DNA from: Sporolactobacillus sp. THM7-4
Lineage (GTDB): Bacteria > Bacillota > Bacilli > Bacillales > Sporolactobacillaceae
Length of the DNA: 64,000 nt
Reading direction: 5' to 3'
NCBI RefSeq assembly: GCF_004153165.1
Contig: NZ_SEMD01000008.1
Location: forward strand, 17,070 to 81,069
The position numbers and the translations under genes are program-made. Position 1 is the first letter of the stretch. Each line of letters begins with the position of its first letter. Under the pieces are notes generated by a model. It had not been told where the DNA came from, searched no databases, and saw nothing but the letters and a program-made list of their open reading frames with translations. Positions 38,898 to 46,671 of this stretch are shown here, in pieces.

Positions 38898-39704
38898 TTA
38901 ATCCAACTCATCGTCATTGTCTGAAGTTGCAGCCGCCCCGGATGTTTCACCCGCAAAAGCCGGTTTGTTATATTTCGGACTTAACTGGATATAGACGATG
39001 GCCGCTACCAGGCCGATCACACCAAGTGCAACCAGATTGAAATTTGTAAATGCAGCGATGACAAACCCGAGAAAGAAAAATGGCATTAAATAACCCGCAC
39101 GCATCATGTTGATAACCATGGCATACCCGACAACAACGATCATCCCGCCGGCAACGTTCAGGCCGCCTGTAATGACTTGTGGAATCGAGTTAAGCATGGA
39201 CTGAACAGCCGTTGTTCCTACAGTAACAACAACAATCAATGCCGGAATGGCAATACGCATTGCCTGCAAGAGCAGTGCAGACATGTGCAGCCAGTCCATC
39301 ACCCTCAGGTTTCCATTTTCCGATGCACGGTCGGCACCATGCTGGAAAGCAACCGTAATTGTACGGACGACAATTGTCAGTACCTGACCTGCTGCTGCCA
39401 GCGGAATAGCAAGAGCAATCCCGGCACCAATACTTTGATGGCCGGCAACAACCAGAATAGTTGAAATAATTGATGCCAGAGCGGCATCAGGTGCAATGGC
39501 TGCACCGACGTTCATCCAGCCAAGAGCAATCATTTCCAAAGTACCGCCGATGATGATACCCGTCGTTATATCACCGAGTACTAAACCGATTAAAGTACAA
39601 GCAATGAGCGGTCTGTGCGTCTGAAATTCATCAAGAATGGAACCCATCCCTGATACACATGAGACTAAGAAGACCAGAACAATCTGAATAACAGAAACGG
39701 TCAT
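38898..39704 (-). CDS. manY: mannose-family PTS transporter, subunit IIC
   Basis: 268-residue integral membrane subunit with about seven helices. SCVSGMGSILDEFQTHRPLIACTLIGLVLGD and GTLEMIALGWMNVGAAIAPD are typical of EIIC-man. The C-terminal tail is short and acidic (TSDNDDELD). It lies 64 bases after the IIB gene in the same operon. Confidence 0.93.
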   Translation of the reverse strand: MTVSVIQIVLVFLVSCVSGMGSILDEFQTHRPLIACTLIGLVLGDITTGIIIGGTLEMIALGWMNVGAAIAPDAALASIISTILVVAGHQSIGAGIALAIPLAAAGQVLTIVVRTITVAFQHGADRASENGNLRVMDWLHMSALLLQAMRIAIPALIVVVTVGTTAVQSMLNSIPQVITGGLNVAGGMIVVVGYAMVINMMRAGYLMPFFFLGFVIAAFTNFNLVALGVIGLVAAIVYIQLSPKYNKPAFAGETSGAAATSDNDDELD

Positions 39705-39768
39705 CTCATTTCCCCCCTGAAGATTAATTTGGTTATCATTTCATTAAATCCAATGTTAATAAAGACAC

Positions 39769-40260
39769 TCAATTCATTTCCAGTTTTTTTAGCAAAGGCA
39801 GAATATCGGCTTTATTGTCCGAAGGCACTTTCCGAATTTCCAGCTCAATCCCGCGGTCATGAAGGGTGTTAAATGCTTCAATATCTTCCTTACCGACCGC
39901 GACAGCATTGGTTATCATCGTCTTTCCCTCTGCATAAGCAATGCTCCCTATGTTCACCGATTTAATATCGATACCTTTTTCAATCACACGGACAACATCT
40001 GTCGGATTGGTAAACAGAAGCATGACCGGATCCTTTTCGTACTTCGGATTTTTGTAAACCCTTACACATTTTTCCACATCAACTACATGAGCCGACACCC
40101 CCGGAGGAGCCACCTGCTTGAGCAGCGTACTGCGGACTTTATCCTTTGCCACATCGTCGCTGACAACGATCAGCCGCTTTACCCCCGTTTCCTTTGTCCA
40201 AACCGTTGCTACCTGACCATGAATCAAGCGCGAATCAATTCTTGCCAATTTGATAATCAT
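39769..40260 (-). CDS. mannose-family PTS, subunit IIB
   Basis: 163-residue cytoplasmic phospho-carrier. The active-site His lies in RIDSRLIHGQVATVW, where it receives phosphate from IIA and passes it to the incoming sugar. Downstream blocks IVVSDDVAKD, LFTNPTDVVR and VNIGSIAYAEGKTMI are typical. A separate IIB gene, not fused to IIA, is the levanase (LevE) arrangement. It begins one base after the IIA stop. Confidence 0.93.
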   Translation of the reverse strand: MIIKLARIDSRLIHGQVATVWTKETGVKRLIVVSDDVAKDKVRSTLLKQVAPPGVSAHVVDVEKCVRVYKNPKYEKDPVMLLFTNPTDVVRVIEKGIDIKSVNIGSIAYAEGKTMITNAVAVGKEDIEAFNTLHDRGIELEIRKVPSDNKADILPLLKKLEMN

Positions 40261-40261
40261 T

Positions 40262-40690
40262 TTAAAAATCCTCCTCTGAATCTAGTGATGTTTTCTGCAA
40301 AGTTTTGCTCAGTGAACGAACACCTTCTATTGATGTTTTTTCAATGATTTCGACAAGCGCTTTCAAATCAAGGGTACGACGTTGTGAAAAACACTCAATC
40401 AGCATAGGCAGGTTCATTCCGGTGACGACATCCATGTTCTCTTTTCCTGCAGCTACATTCGACGCCGCGTTAAAAGGACTGCCGCCGAATAAATCGACCA
40501 GGAACAGAACGCCTTCGTCTGTATCCAGTTCCTGCAGGGCAAGCTGATACTTTTTCTTTAAATCATCCGGACCTTCACCCGGCGTAAAAGTTACCGTCGC
40601 AATATTTTCCTGTTTACCGAATATCATTTCCGCTGATTTAACGATTTCCCTTGAAAATTCACCATGCGAAGCAACGATAAGCGCTACCAT
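40262..40690 (-). CDS. mannose-family PTS, subunit IIA
   Basis: 142-residue cytoplasmic phospho-carrier. The phosphorylated His is in IVASHGEFS near residue 9, and LFLVDLFGGSPFNAA is the conserved second block. An upstream ATG at 40765 is open, but GAGGAGGGGAG stands before the ATG at 40690 and the family N-terminus begins there. First gene of the operon, 47 bases after a consensus sigma-54 promoter. Confidence 0.93.
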   Translation of the reverse strand: MVALIVASHGEFSREIVKSAEMIFGKQENIATVTFTPGEGPDDLKKKYQLALQELDTDEGVLFLVDLFGGSPFNAASNVAAGKENMDVVTGMNLPMLIECFSQRRTLDLKALVEIIEKTSIEGVRSLSKTLQKTSLDSEEDF

Positions 40691-40736
40691 TTTTCTCCCC
40701 TCCTCAACCGTGACATCAGCCTTACACTTTATAACA

Positions 40737-40752
40737 AGCAATTTTCGTGCCA
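40737..40752 (-). promoter_or_regulatory. sigma-54 (SigL) -24/-12 promoter of the mannose PTS operon
   Basis: On the minus strand TGGCACGAAAATTGCT matches the consensus TGGCAC-N5-TTGCW at every fixed position, 47 bases upstream of the IIA start. The next gene upstream encodes a LevR-type sigma-54 activator, which makes the call secure. Confidence 0.92.
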
Positions 40753-40774
40753 GGTAATGTATCAAAAGGCAGCG

Positions 40775-40810
40775 ATTAAAAACCCCTTTCCTGACAACAG
40801 GAAAGGGGTT
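40775..40810 (-). terminator. levR terminator
   Basis: AACCCCTTTCCTG TTGT CAGGAAAGGGGTT, perfect 13-bp stem, then TTTAATC on the minus strand. It isolates the PTS promoter from levR transcription. Confidence 0.88.
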
Positions 40811-40833
40811 AAAAAATATCTTGTTTTGTTTTT

Positions 40834-40925
40834 TTAATACACTCGTTTTTCATTAAGGCAAACGAAAAATTTAAATGGCAGTAAATTAATACACTAATAA
40901 AATTTAAACACTCATTTAATACACT
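40834..40925. promoter_or_regulatory. repeated TTAATACACT boxes, putative LevR enhancer
   Basis: TTAATACACT occurs at 40834, 40886 and 40916, with a one-base-shorter TTAAACACT at 40904, all in one orientation, 80-190 bp upstream of the sigma-54 promoter. The same box, inverted, lies at 43918-43927 upstream of levR. Bacterial enhancers of NtrC-type activators sit at this distance, so these are likely LevR-binding sites. Confidence 0.6.
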
Positions 40926-40951
40926 CAGTTTCTTTTCATAAAAAGAAGGGA

Positions 40952-43786
40952 TCAGACCGTATTGCTGCTTTTCGTCTGTCTGGTCTTGCCCGGAAACTCA
41001 TCTCTCAGCAGGTCAACGATATAGAACAGTTCTTCATCCGGCAGCTGTACACTCATTTCTTTTTCGATGACGCGTGCCGCCTCTCTTACTTTATTCAGGT
41101 ACATCTTTTTTTCTTCTGATACCGGGTTTTTGTAATCCAGCGTGTCCCCCGTCACAGCCCGTTCCACTGCAAAAGCGCTGTGAACAACAATACGAAGGGT
41201 CATCGTGTTTTTAAAGTGAACATCCCATTCTTTTTGCAGCTGTTCGCAAAATTCCAGCAACGTTGAAATGGCTCGATAAGGATTCAGATAGGTCAGCATC
41301 ATTTTCAGGCTGTCTTCGCATAAATTACGTACAATCGCATCGGACTTCTCGTTTTTTATCTGGATGTTTTGACTCCTTATTGCCTGTTCAATCGTCAGCT
41401 GTCCTTTTCCTTCAATAAAGTGTTCCAGCGAAATGAACGGAGCATTAATCCGCGGTTTCTTAATACCGATTGAAGCAATGATGTTATATTTTTTCGCCAG
41501 TTCCTGTGCAGTCTGATTGAGACCGACAATCGATAACGGAATGATCCGGATCGGCTCTTCTGTAATATCGTTTATGAACGTCTTAATTAACTCTTCCAAT
41601 TTCTTTGCCGTTCCCTGACCGCTTGAACAAACCGTCAGGATCGCTTTCGGTTTGTCTGAATCTGGAGACGTCATATCGTCAACACCTTCGCCATTCACAT
41701 ATTCATGGTTTTTCAGCGAATCGTAAATAGACTTGAGATCCATATCCAGAAAATTAGCCTTGCGTACAGCATCTAAAACCATCGGTGTCGAAACCCTGTC
41801 AATAGCCTTTACGTCGACGCCGGATTCCTCCCTGATTTTTTCTTCAAAATAGTAGAGAGATCCCATGTCGACAAGCATTAAAACGCCTTCTCCCTGATCG
41901 ACTTCTCTGACCGCGGCAATCATTTGATCAAAAATATCCTTAAAGCTGACATCAAGCGGCATATCCACCGGTCTGACATTATAATCGCCCAGGAGCTCCT
42001 CCGTCACACTGACCATTGAAGAAGCCGTACTGTTTCCGTGCGTGGCAACAACAATGCCCACTTTTCCTTTTTGATTCAATTCATTGGCGGATGCAAGCAG
42101 GATCGCTAAATACATGATTTCAATCTTCGGAAGGCTGACTGGCAGCTTTTCTTCGATCAACTCGCCCATTCTGAGCGCAACCTGGTACTCGATTTCATTT
42201 TCATCAATCAGCCTTCCGTGAGGCGGTGGAGTGCCCGGGTTCAGGTTGTTCTTCCGTTTTAAAAAGCCATCTATATGCAGGCTGATGAAATAAAGAAATT
42301 TATCATTGAAGGACTTGTTCAGCATACTTTCAGCCAGCGATCGAAGTTCTTCAGCAAGACTCAGTACACGCTTATCGACCAGTTTCGCCAGTTTCATATT
42401 GGGGCTCCTGGTTACCTGCTGGTAGAAACTTTTAATATGCAATTTGATATCTGTAGCAACAAAGCGATTAATCTCTGCCTGATCGACATTCTCCTGTTTC
42501 AACAGATTCGCTTTGTCTTCAATGATTTTATACATATCAAAAGGAAGCTCATATACATCGTCATCAACCAGTTCTTTACTTCCCTCTCCGGTAATGACCG
42601 TTGTTTTGCCGACACAGGTGGATATTTCCTCATTTTCCCGGACATTCCGGGAGATCAGGCTTAGCCCTTCCTTCATTTCCTGAGGCAGCATTTTGACATA
42701 CAGGTTGACATACGGACTTTCCATGCTCTCAAGGAATCCTTGTGCACAGACAAACTGGATGTTCGATTTCAACTGGCCCACATTGCCGAAAGTCACACTG
42801 CCGATCAGTGCCTTGATCACATCTTCATTCACTTTAATATCCTTATGAATCCGCTTTGCTTCTTTTGATAAGAGGTGTCTGGTCAGATCGACTTTTTCTT
42901 TAACCTGGCGCTCCTGAAAGGACGGCATGGTGATCGTAATCGGGATGCGCCGTAAAAATGTTTTCAGAAAGGCCGATGAAGGGTCTTCGGTAGTCGCGGC
43001 AATAACGAGAACTTTCGATTGCCTTCTCTTCTCGGTTTCCCCCAGTCTGTTGAAACGGCCCGTATCCATAAAATAGAAAATCATTTCCTGACCTTCAGGC
43101 GGAAGCCGGTGAACCTCATCAAGAAAAAGGATGCCGCCGTTTGCCTTTTCTACTAACCCCTGCTTGTCACTGTCGGCTCCGGTAAAAGCGCCCTTAACGT
43201 GCCCGAAAATCTGTGAAATCAAAAGATCCGGATTGTTATAGTAGTCGGCGCAGTTAAATACGATAAAAGGCGAGTTTTCATCCATCCGGTTCATATATTT
43301 GGCGTAGCTATGCATCATATGAGCAAACAGCGTTTTGCCCGAACCTGTCGGCCCAAGGATCAGAGTATGAAGTCCTCCCGGGGGATAAACAACGGCTGCT
43401 TTTGCCTGTCCGACTTGTTTTTTCAGGCTGCCATCCGACCCGATCAGTAAACTGAATGGATCCACGTCTTTGCCAATGTCTGATTTTCGTTTGGCCAGAT
43501 AGAGATCTTTCAGTGACGGGATATCCAAAATAGTCTGATCAACAATATTACCGAAGTTCTTTTTTACCGTATCACGGGGAATATACAGAACCGGGCGTTT
43601 TTTAATCTTAATCACTTCTCTGAGACGGACAAGATTATTCAGCTCCAGACTGATATTGTTTCTCAGCATACCCAGGTCGCCTGCGAGGTCGTTCGCCGAG
43701 AACCCTTCCCGTTCCAGCAGCTGATCTTTTGTCAAAGCGTCGCATTTTTCTTCCAGTTTCTTATAAATACGATCTATTCTTTTCAT
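40952..43786 (-). CDS. levR: LevR/ManR-type sigma-54-dependent PTS regulator
   Basis: 944 residues. The order is an N-terminal DNA-binding region (~1-90), a sigma-54 AAA+ domain (Walker A LGPTGSGKT near 145, GAFTGAD loop, Walker B GGILFLDEVHRLP), a first PRD, an EIIA-man-like domain with IVVATHGNSTASSMV, an EIIB-like domain (AILTVCSSGQGTAKKLEELI) and a second PRD with its His at VVHSAFAVERA. PTS phosphorylation of the PRD and EIIA/B domains should tune activation by sugar. The ATG at 43786 follows GGAGGAG; the frame is open 29 codons further. A cre-like site lies upstream. Confidence 0.93.
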   Translation of the reverse strand: MKRIDRIYKKLEEKCDALTKDQLLEREGFSANDLAGDLGMLRNNISLELNNLVRLREVIKIKKRPVLYIPRDTVKKNFGNIVDQTILDIPSLKDLYLAKRKSDIGKDVDPFSLLIGSDGSLKKQVGQAKAAVVYPPGGLHTLILGPTGSGKTLFAHMMHSYAKYMNRMDENSPFIVFNCADYYNNPDLLISQIFGHVKGAFTGADSDKQGLVEKANGGILFLDEVHRLPPEGQEMIFYFMDTGRFNRLGETEKRRQSKVLVIAATTEDPSSAFLKTFLRRIPITITMPSFQERQVKEKVDLTRHLLSKEAKRIHKDIKVNEDVIKALIGSVTFGNVGQLKSNIQFVCAQGFLESMESPYVNLYVKMLPQEMKEGLSLISRNVRENEEISTCVGKTTVITGEGSKELVDDDVYELPFDMYKIIEDKANLLKQENVDQAEINRFVATDIKLHIKSFYQQVTRSPNMKLAKLVDKRVLSLAEELRSLAESMLNKSFNDKFLYFISLHIDGFLKRKNNLNPGTPPPHGRLIDENEIEYQVALRMGELIEEKLPVSLPKIEIMYLAILLASANELNQKGKVGIVVATHGNSTASSMVSVTEELLGDYNVRPVDMPLDVSFKDIFDQMIAAVREVDQGEGVLMLVDMGSLYYFEEKIREESGVDVKAIDRVSTPMVLDAVRKANFLDMDLKSIYDSLKNHEYVNGEGVDDMTSPDSDKPKAILTVCSSGQGTAKKLEELIKTFINDITEEPIRIIPLSIVGLNQTAQELAKKYNIIASIGIKKPRINAPFISLEHFIEGKGQLTIEQAIRSQNIQIKNEKSDAIVRNLCEDSLKMMLTYLNPYRAISTLLEFCEQLQKEWDVHFKNTMTLRIVVHSAFAVERAVTGDTLDYKNPVSEEKKMYLNKVREAARVIEKEMSVQLPDEELFYIVDLLRDEFPGKTRQTKSSNTV

Positions 43787-43878
43787 CACTGCACTCCTCC
43801 GTATCAAAATCCGATACACGAGACATTGTCGGGATACACACACACGGATTGCCGGGAAAAATAAAGTTATCATATCGG

Positions 43879-43893
43879 CGAAAACGATTACAT
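43879..43893 (-). promoter_or_regulatory. cre-like site upstream of levR
   Basis: Minus-strand ATGTAATCGTTTTCG fits WTGNAANCGNWNNCW except for the last base, about 93 bp before the levR start. CcpA repression of the activator would put the whole PTS under glucose control. Confidence 0.55.
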
Positions 43894-43950
43894 CTTTATG
43901 TTACCACAATTTTCGCGAAGTGTATTAAAAACAAAAGATCTGTTCCTTCT

Positions 43951-44022
43951 TACTTGTATTTGCTTAATTATTTCCGGATACAGATTCAAAATACTTGTAT
44001 TTACTTATCATAAAACTTATAA
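43951..44022 (+). promoter_or_regulatory. DeoR-gene promoter with direct repeats
   Basis: TACTTGTATTTGCTTA (43951) and TACTTGTATTTACTTA (43992) are 41 bp apart, about four helical turns. The second overlaps a promoter: TTGTAT, 17-bp spacer, TATAAT. The layout suggests autoregulation by the DeoR protein that follows. Confidence 0.55.
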
Positions 44023-44049
44023 TTAATTACATGCAGGAGGGTACAGATC

Positions 44050-44805
44050 ATGTATCAGGAAGAACGTCTTGTCAAAATCCTAGCGTATTTAAACGAGCAC
44101 CAAAGCATGTCGGTCGCTGAAATATGTGAGCGTTTTCAAGTTTCACGCGATACGGCGAGAAGGGATATCGTCAAACTGGTCGGCAAGGGCGCAGCGATCC
44201 GGACACACGGCGGCATCGCCCTCCCCGATCTTGCGAACACCATTCTCGCTTACCGCGACCGGCTGCAAACCTTTTCCAGGGAAAAGATGAAAATCGGATC
44301 TGAAGCGCTATCCTTTCTCCGTCAGGGTGGTCATTATTTTTTAGATACATCCACCACCGTTTCCTGCATGGCTCAGCAAATCGATCAGGAAATCAACGTT
44401 TACACGCATTCTCTGGACATTGCCGAAATACTGTCTCATCAGGAAAAAAGTTCTGTCTTTCTCTTTGGCGGCGCGTTAAACACGGTCAACCGATACTTCT
44501 TTGACATCGAGAGCGTCAGCCAGCTGGAAAAGATTCATTTTGACGTTGCCTTTCTCGGTGCGGCAGCGATTACCAACGACGGGTTCTACTACGATGATAA
44601 AGAGGATGCCTATGTTAAGGGCAAGGTTTCCGAACGTTCCCGCGTGACTGCCGTTCTGGCCGACAGCAAGAAATTTATAAGAAATAGCCGCTATAAAGGA
44701 CTGAACTGGAGCGATGTCGATCTCATCATTACGAATGAAACACCTCCTTCTTCGTATGTTCAGAGAGCAGACCGTGATGAGACACAGTTGATCATTGCAC
44801 AGTAG
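44050..44805 (+). CDS. DeoR/GlpR-family transcriptional repressor
   Basis: 251 residues. Residues 1-57 form the DeoR helix-turn-helix (YQEERLVKILAYLNEHQSMSV, FQVSRDTARRDIVKL). The sensor domain carries FLDTSTTVSCMAQQI, VFLFGGALN, DVAFLGAAAI and the C-terminal ADSKKF, the classic sugar-phosphate isomerase-like fold that binds a phosphorylated sugar. It is followed 50 bases later by a HAD phosphatase, a frequent partner, so the pair may manage sugar-phosphate stress. AGGAGGG precedes the ATG. Confidence 0.9.
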   Translation: MYQEERLVKILAYLNEHQSMSVAEICERFQVSRDTARRDIVKLVGKGAAIRTHGGIALPDLANTILAYRDRLQTFSREKMKIGSEALSFLRQGGHYFLDTSTTVSCMAQQIDQEINVYTHSLDIAEILSHQEKSSVFLFGGALNTVNRYFFDIESVSQLEKIHFDVAFLGAAAITNDGFYYDDKEDAYVKGKVSERSRVTAVLADSKKFIRNSRYKGLNWSDVDLIITNETPPSSYVQRADRDETQLIIAQ

Positions 44806-44855
44806 CGTCTCGCATTTTCTTAAAAATCCGTTCTATATAATGGGAGAGGACAAAA

Positions 44856-45683
44856 ATGGACATCAAGCTTGTATTCAGTGATATTGATGGAACCCTGCTC
44901 AATTCCAGCCACCGGATCGACAAAGAAACCCGTGAAGCAATTCACAAAATATCTGAAAAAGGCATTCCCTTTATTCTCGTTTCCGCACGTATGCCAGACG
45001 GAATCTTTCCCCTTCAAAAAGAGTTAAATATTACTGACCCCGTTATTGCCTATAATGGCGCCCTGGTCCTCGATGCCGCCGACCGTTTCGATCGTCGGGA
45101 AACTCTGCTCAGCATTTTTATGGAAACGAATACAGTTCTGAGTATTTACAATTTCGTCCGCCAGCATTTTCCATCGGTCAGCTTCTGCGCGTACAGTGTC
45201 AACGACTGGCTGGTCCCATCACTCGATGATCAGTGGATTGCACAGGAACGTGCGATTACCGGAACAGAGGCCCATCTCTGCGACTTTTCGGACAATAAAC
45301 TTGCGAATCATGAGTTCCCGCCGATCAATAAAGTCTTATGTATGGGCCCCCCGCCGATGATTGACCGTCTTGAGGCTGCCCTGAAAACTAGAGAAGCCGG
45401 CATCACCCTGAATCAGTCGAAACCAACTTATCTGGAGATTAGTCCCGCGAGTGCCAGTAAGTCGGCCGCGATTGATGTTCTTCTGAAACATTACGGCACA
45501 AAGAAAGAGGAAACTATGGCTTTTGGCGACAATTTTAACGATATCGATATGCTGCAGATGGCCGGTGTCGGGATTGCGATGGGCAATGCGCCCGACAGAG
45601 TCAAGGAAGTCGCGGATATGACGACACAGTCCAATGATCACGAGGGTATTAAAAAAGCCCTGACCGCATTCGGCCTGATCTGA
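44856..45683 (+). CDS. HAD-superfamily (Cof-type) sugar phosphatase
   Basis: 275 residues. Motif I VFSDIDGTLLNSS, motif II ILVSARMP, the Lys of ASASKSAAIDVLL and motif IV MAFGDNFNDIDMLQMAG are complete, with a IIB cap between. It is related to, but clearly different from, the HAD protein at 33569-34408. Operon with the DeoR repressor, so the substrate is probably the phosphosugar that the repressor senses. GGGAGAGG precedes the start; a 17-bp stem-loop follows at 45787. Confidence 0.87.
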   Translation: MDIKLVFSDIDGTLLNSSHRIDKETREAIHKISEKGIPFILVSARMPDGIFPLQKELNITDPVIAYNGALVLDAADRFDRRETLLSIFMETNTVLSIYNFVRQHFPSVSFCAYSVNDWLVPSLDDQWIAQERAITGTEAHLCDFSDNKLANHEFPPINKVLCMGPPPMIDRLEAALKTREAGITLNQSKPTYLEISPASASKSAAIDVLLKHYGTKKEETMAFGDNFNDIDMLQMAGVGIAMGNAPDRVKEVADMTTQSNDHEGIKKALTAFGLI

Positions 45684-45786
45684 TCTATCGGCCCGCCGCG
45701 TTTTCAGTGACTCTTTGAAGCAAAAAGTCAAAATTCCAACTGTTTGGCGGACCTGTCCATCTCGATATATGGAGCGTGTTCTGCCT

Positions 45787-45825
45787 GAGAGAAAGCGGGA
45801 AGCGTCATGCTTCCCGCTTTCTCTC
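45787..45825. terminator. 17-bp perfect stem-loop between converging genes
   Basis: GAGAGAAAGCGGGAAGC and GCTTCCCGCTTTCTCTC flank a five-base loop. There is no clear T tract on either side, but the position between converging genes suggests termination. Confidence 0.65.
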
Positions 45826-45852
45826 ATTGATCGGTCAGAAAAAGGTGGCCTG

Positions 45853-46548
45853 TTATTTAACCCCTTTATCCGTAAAACGGTCTAAAAAACGAAACAGCCA
45901 TTTTTTGTTCTCCTGAATGTGATCCTTTTTTCCAATCATTTCATCCGCTTTCTGAATATAAGGCCCATCTGCGAGCTCCCCTTTAGTGTTGTCGATGATG
46001 CTCTTTATGTTTTCCTCCGCCATTTCCAGGTGGAACTGCAGACCGATCGCAAAGTCGTGATAAATGAAAGCCTGATTCAGGCATCCGGCACTCGAAGCCA
46101 TACGCACAGCCTCCTCCGGCAAATCAAACGTGTCGCCGTGCCAATGAAAAACATCCAGGCGATCAGGAAAAATCTGAAAGGGGCCCTCTTTTCTCGCCGG
46201 AAACGTCACGGGAAACCAGCCAATTTCCGCGTCTTTTCCGGGATAAACTTTGGCTCCGAGACAATCCGCAAGCAGCTGGGCTCCGAGGCAGACCCCGAGA
46301 ATCGGCAGCTTTCTATCTATTGCCTGTGTAATAAAAGCTTTTTCCCCTCTCAGAAAGGGAAAGGCCGACTCTTCATAAATATTCATCGGTCCGCCCATAA
46401 TCACAAGGAGGTCAATCCCCTCAATATCCGGTAGCTCTTCCCCCGCGAAAAAGCGTGTGCCCGTCATACGATGGTGCCGCGCTTTGGCCCATTCTTCAAT
46501 CATTCCGGGTGTTTCAAAAGGGACATGCTGAAAATAATGAATCTGCAT
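45853..46548 (-). CDS. class I glutamine amidotransferase-like protein
   Basis: 231 residues. The nucleophilic Cys is in LGVCLGAQLLAD and the catalytic His-Glu pair in GLQFHLEMAEE. The oxyanion-strand VIMGGPMNIYEE is typical of stand-alone GMP-synthase-like amidotransferases. No synthase partner lies next to it, so the acceptor of the ammonia, or even hydrolase use such as on gamma-glutamyl compounds, is unknown. Confidence 0.83.
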   Translation of the reverse strand: MQIHYFQHVPFETPGMIEEWAKARHHRMTGTRFFAGEELPDIEGIDLLVIMGGPMNIYEESAFPFLRGEKAFITQAIDRKLPILGVCLGAQLLADCLGAKVYPGKDAEIGWFPVTFPARKEGPFQIFPDRLDVFHWHGDTFDLPEEAVRMASSAGCLNQAFIYHDFAIGLQFHLEMAEENIKSIIDNTKGELADGPYIQKADEMIGKKDHIQENKKWLFRFLDRFTDKGVK

Positions 46549-46671
46549 CAGGCTTCAACTCCATCTGGTTCCATGAATTTGGTTTGATCAACCGCTGCGC
46601 TTCTAAACATTTTCATCCAACTTAAGCATGTTATACTGACATTATAGTGGAAAAGTCAGGGGATGACGAAC

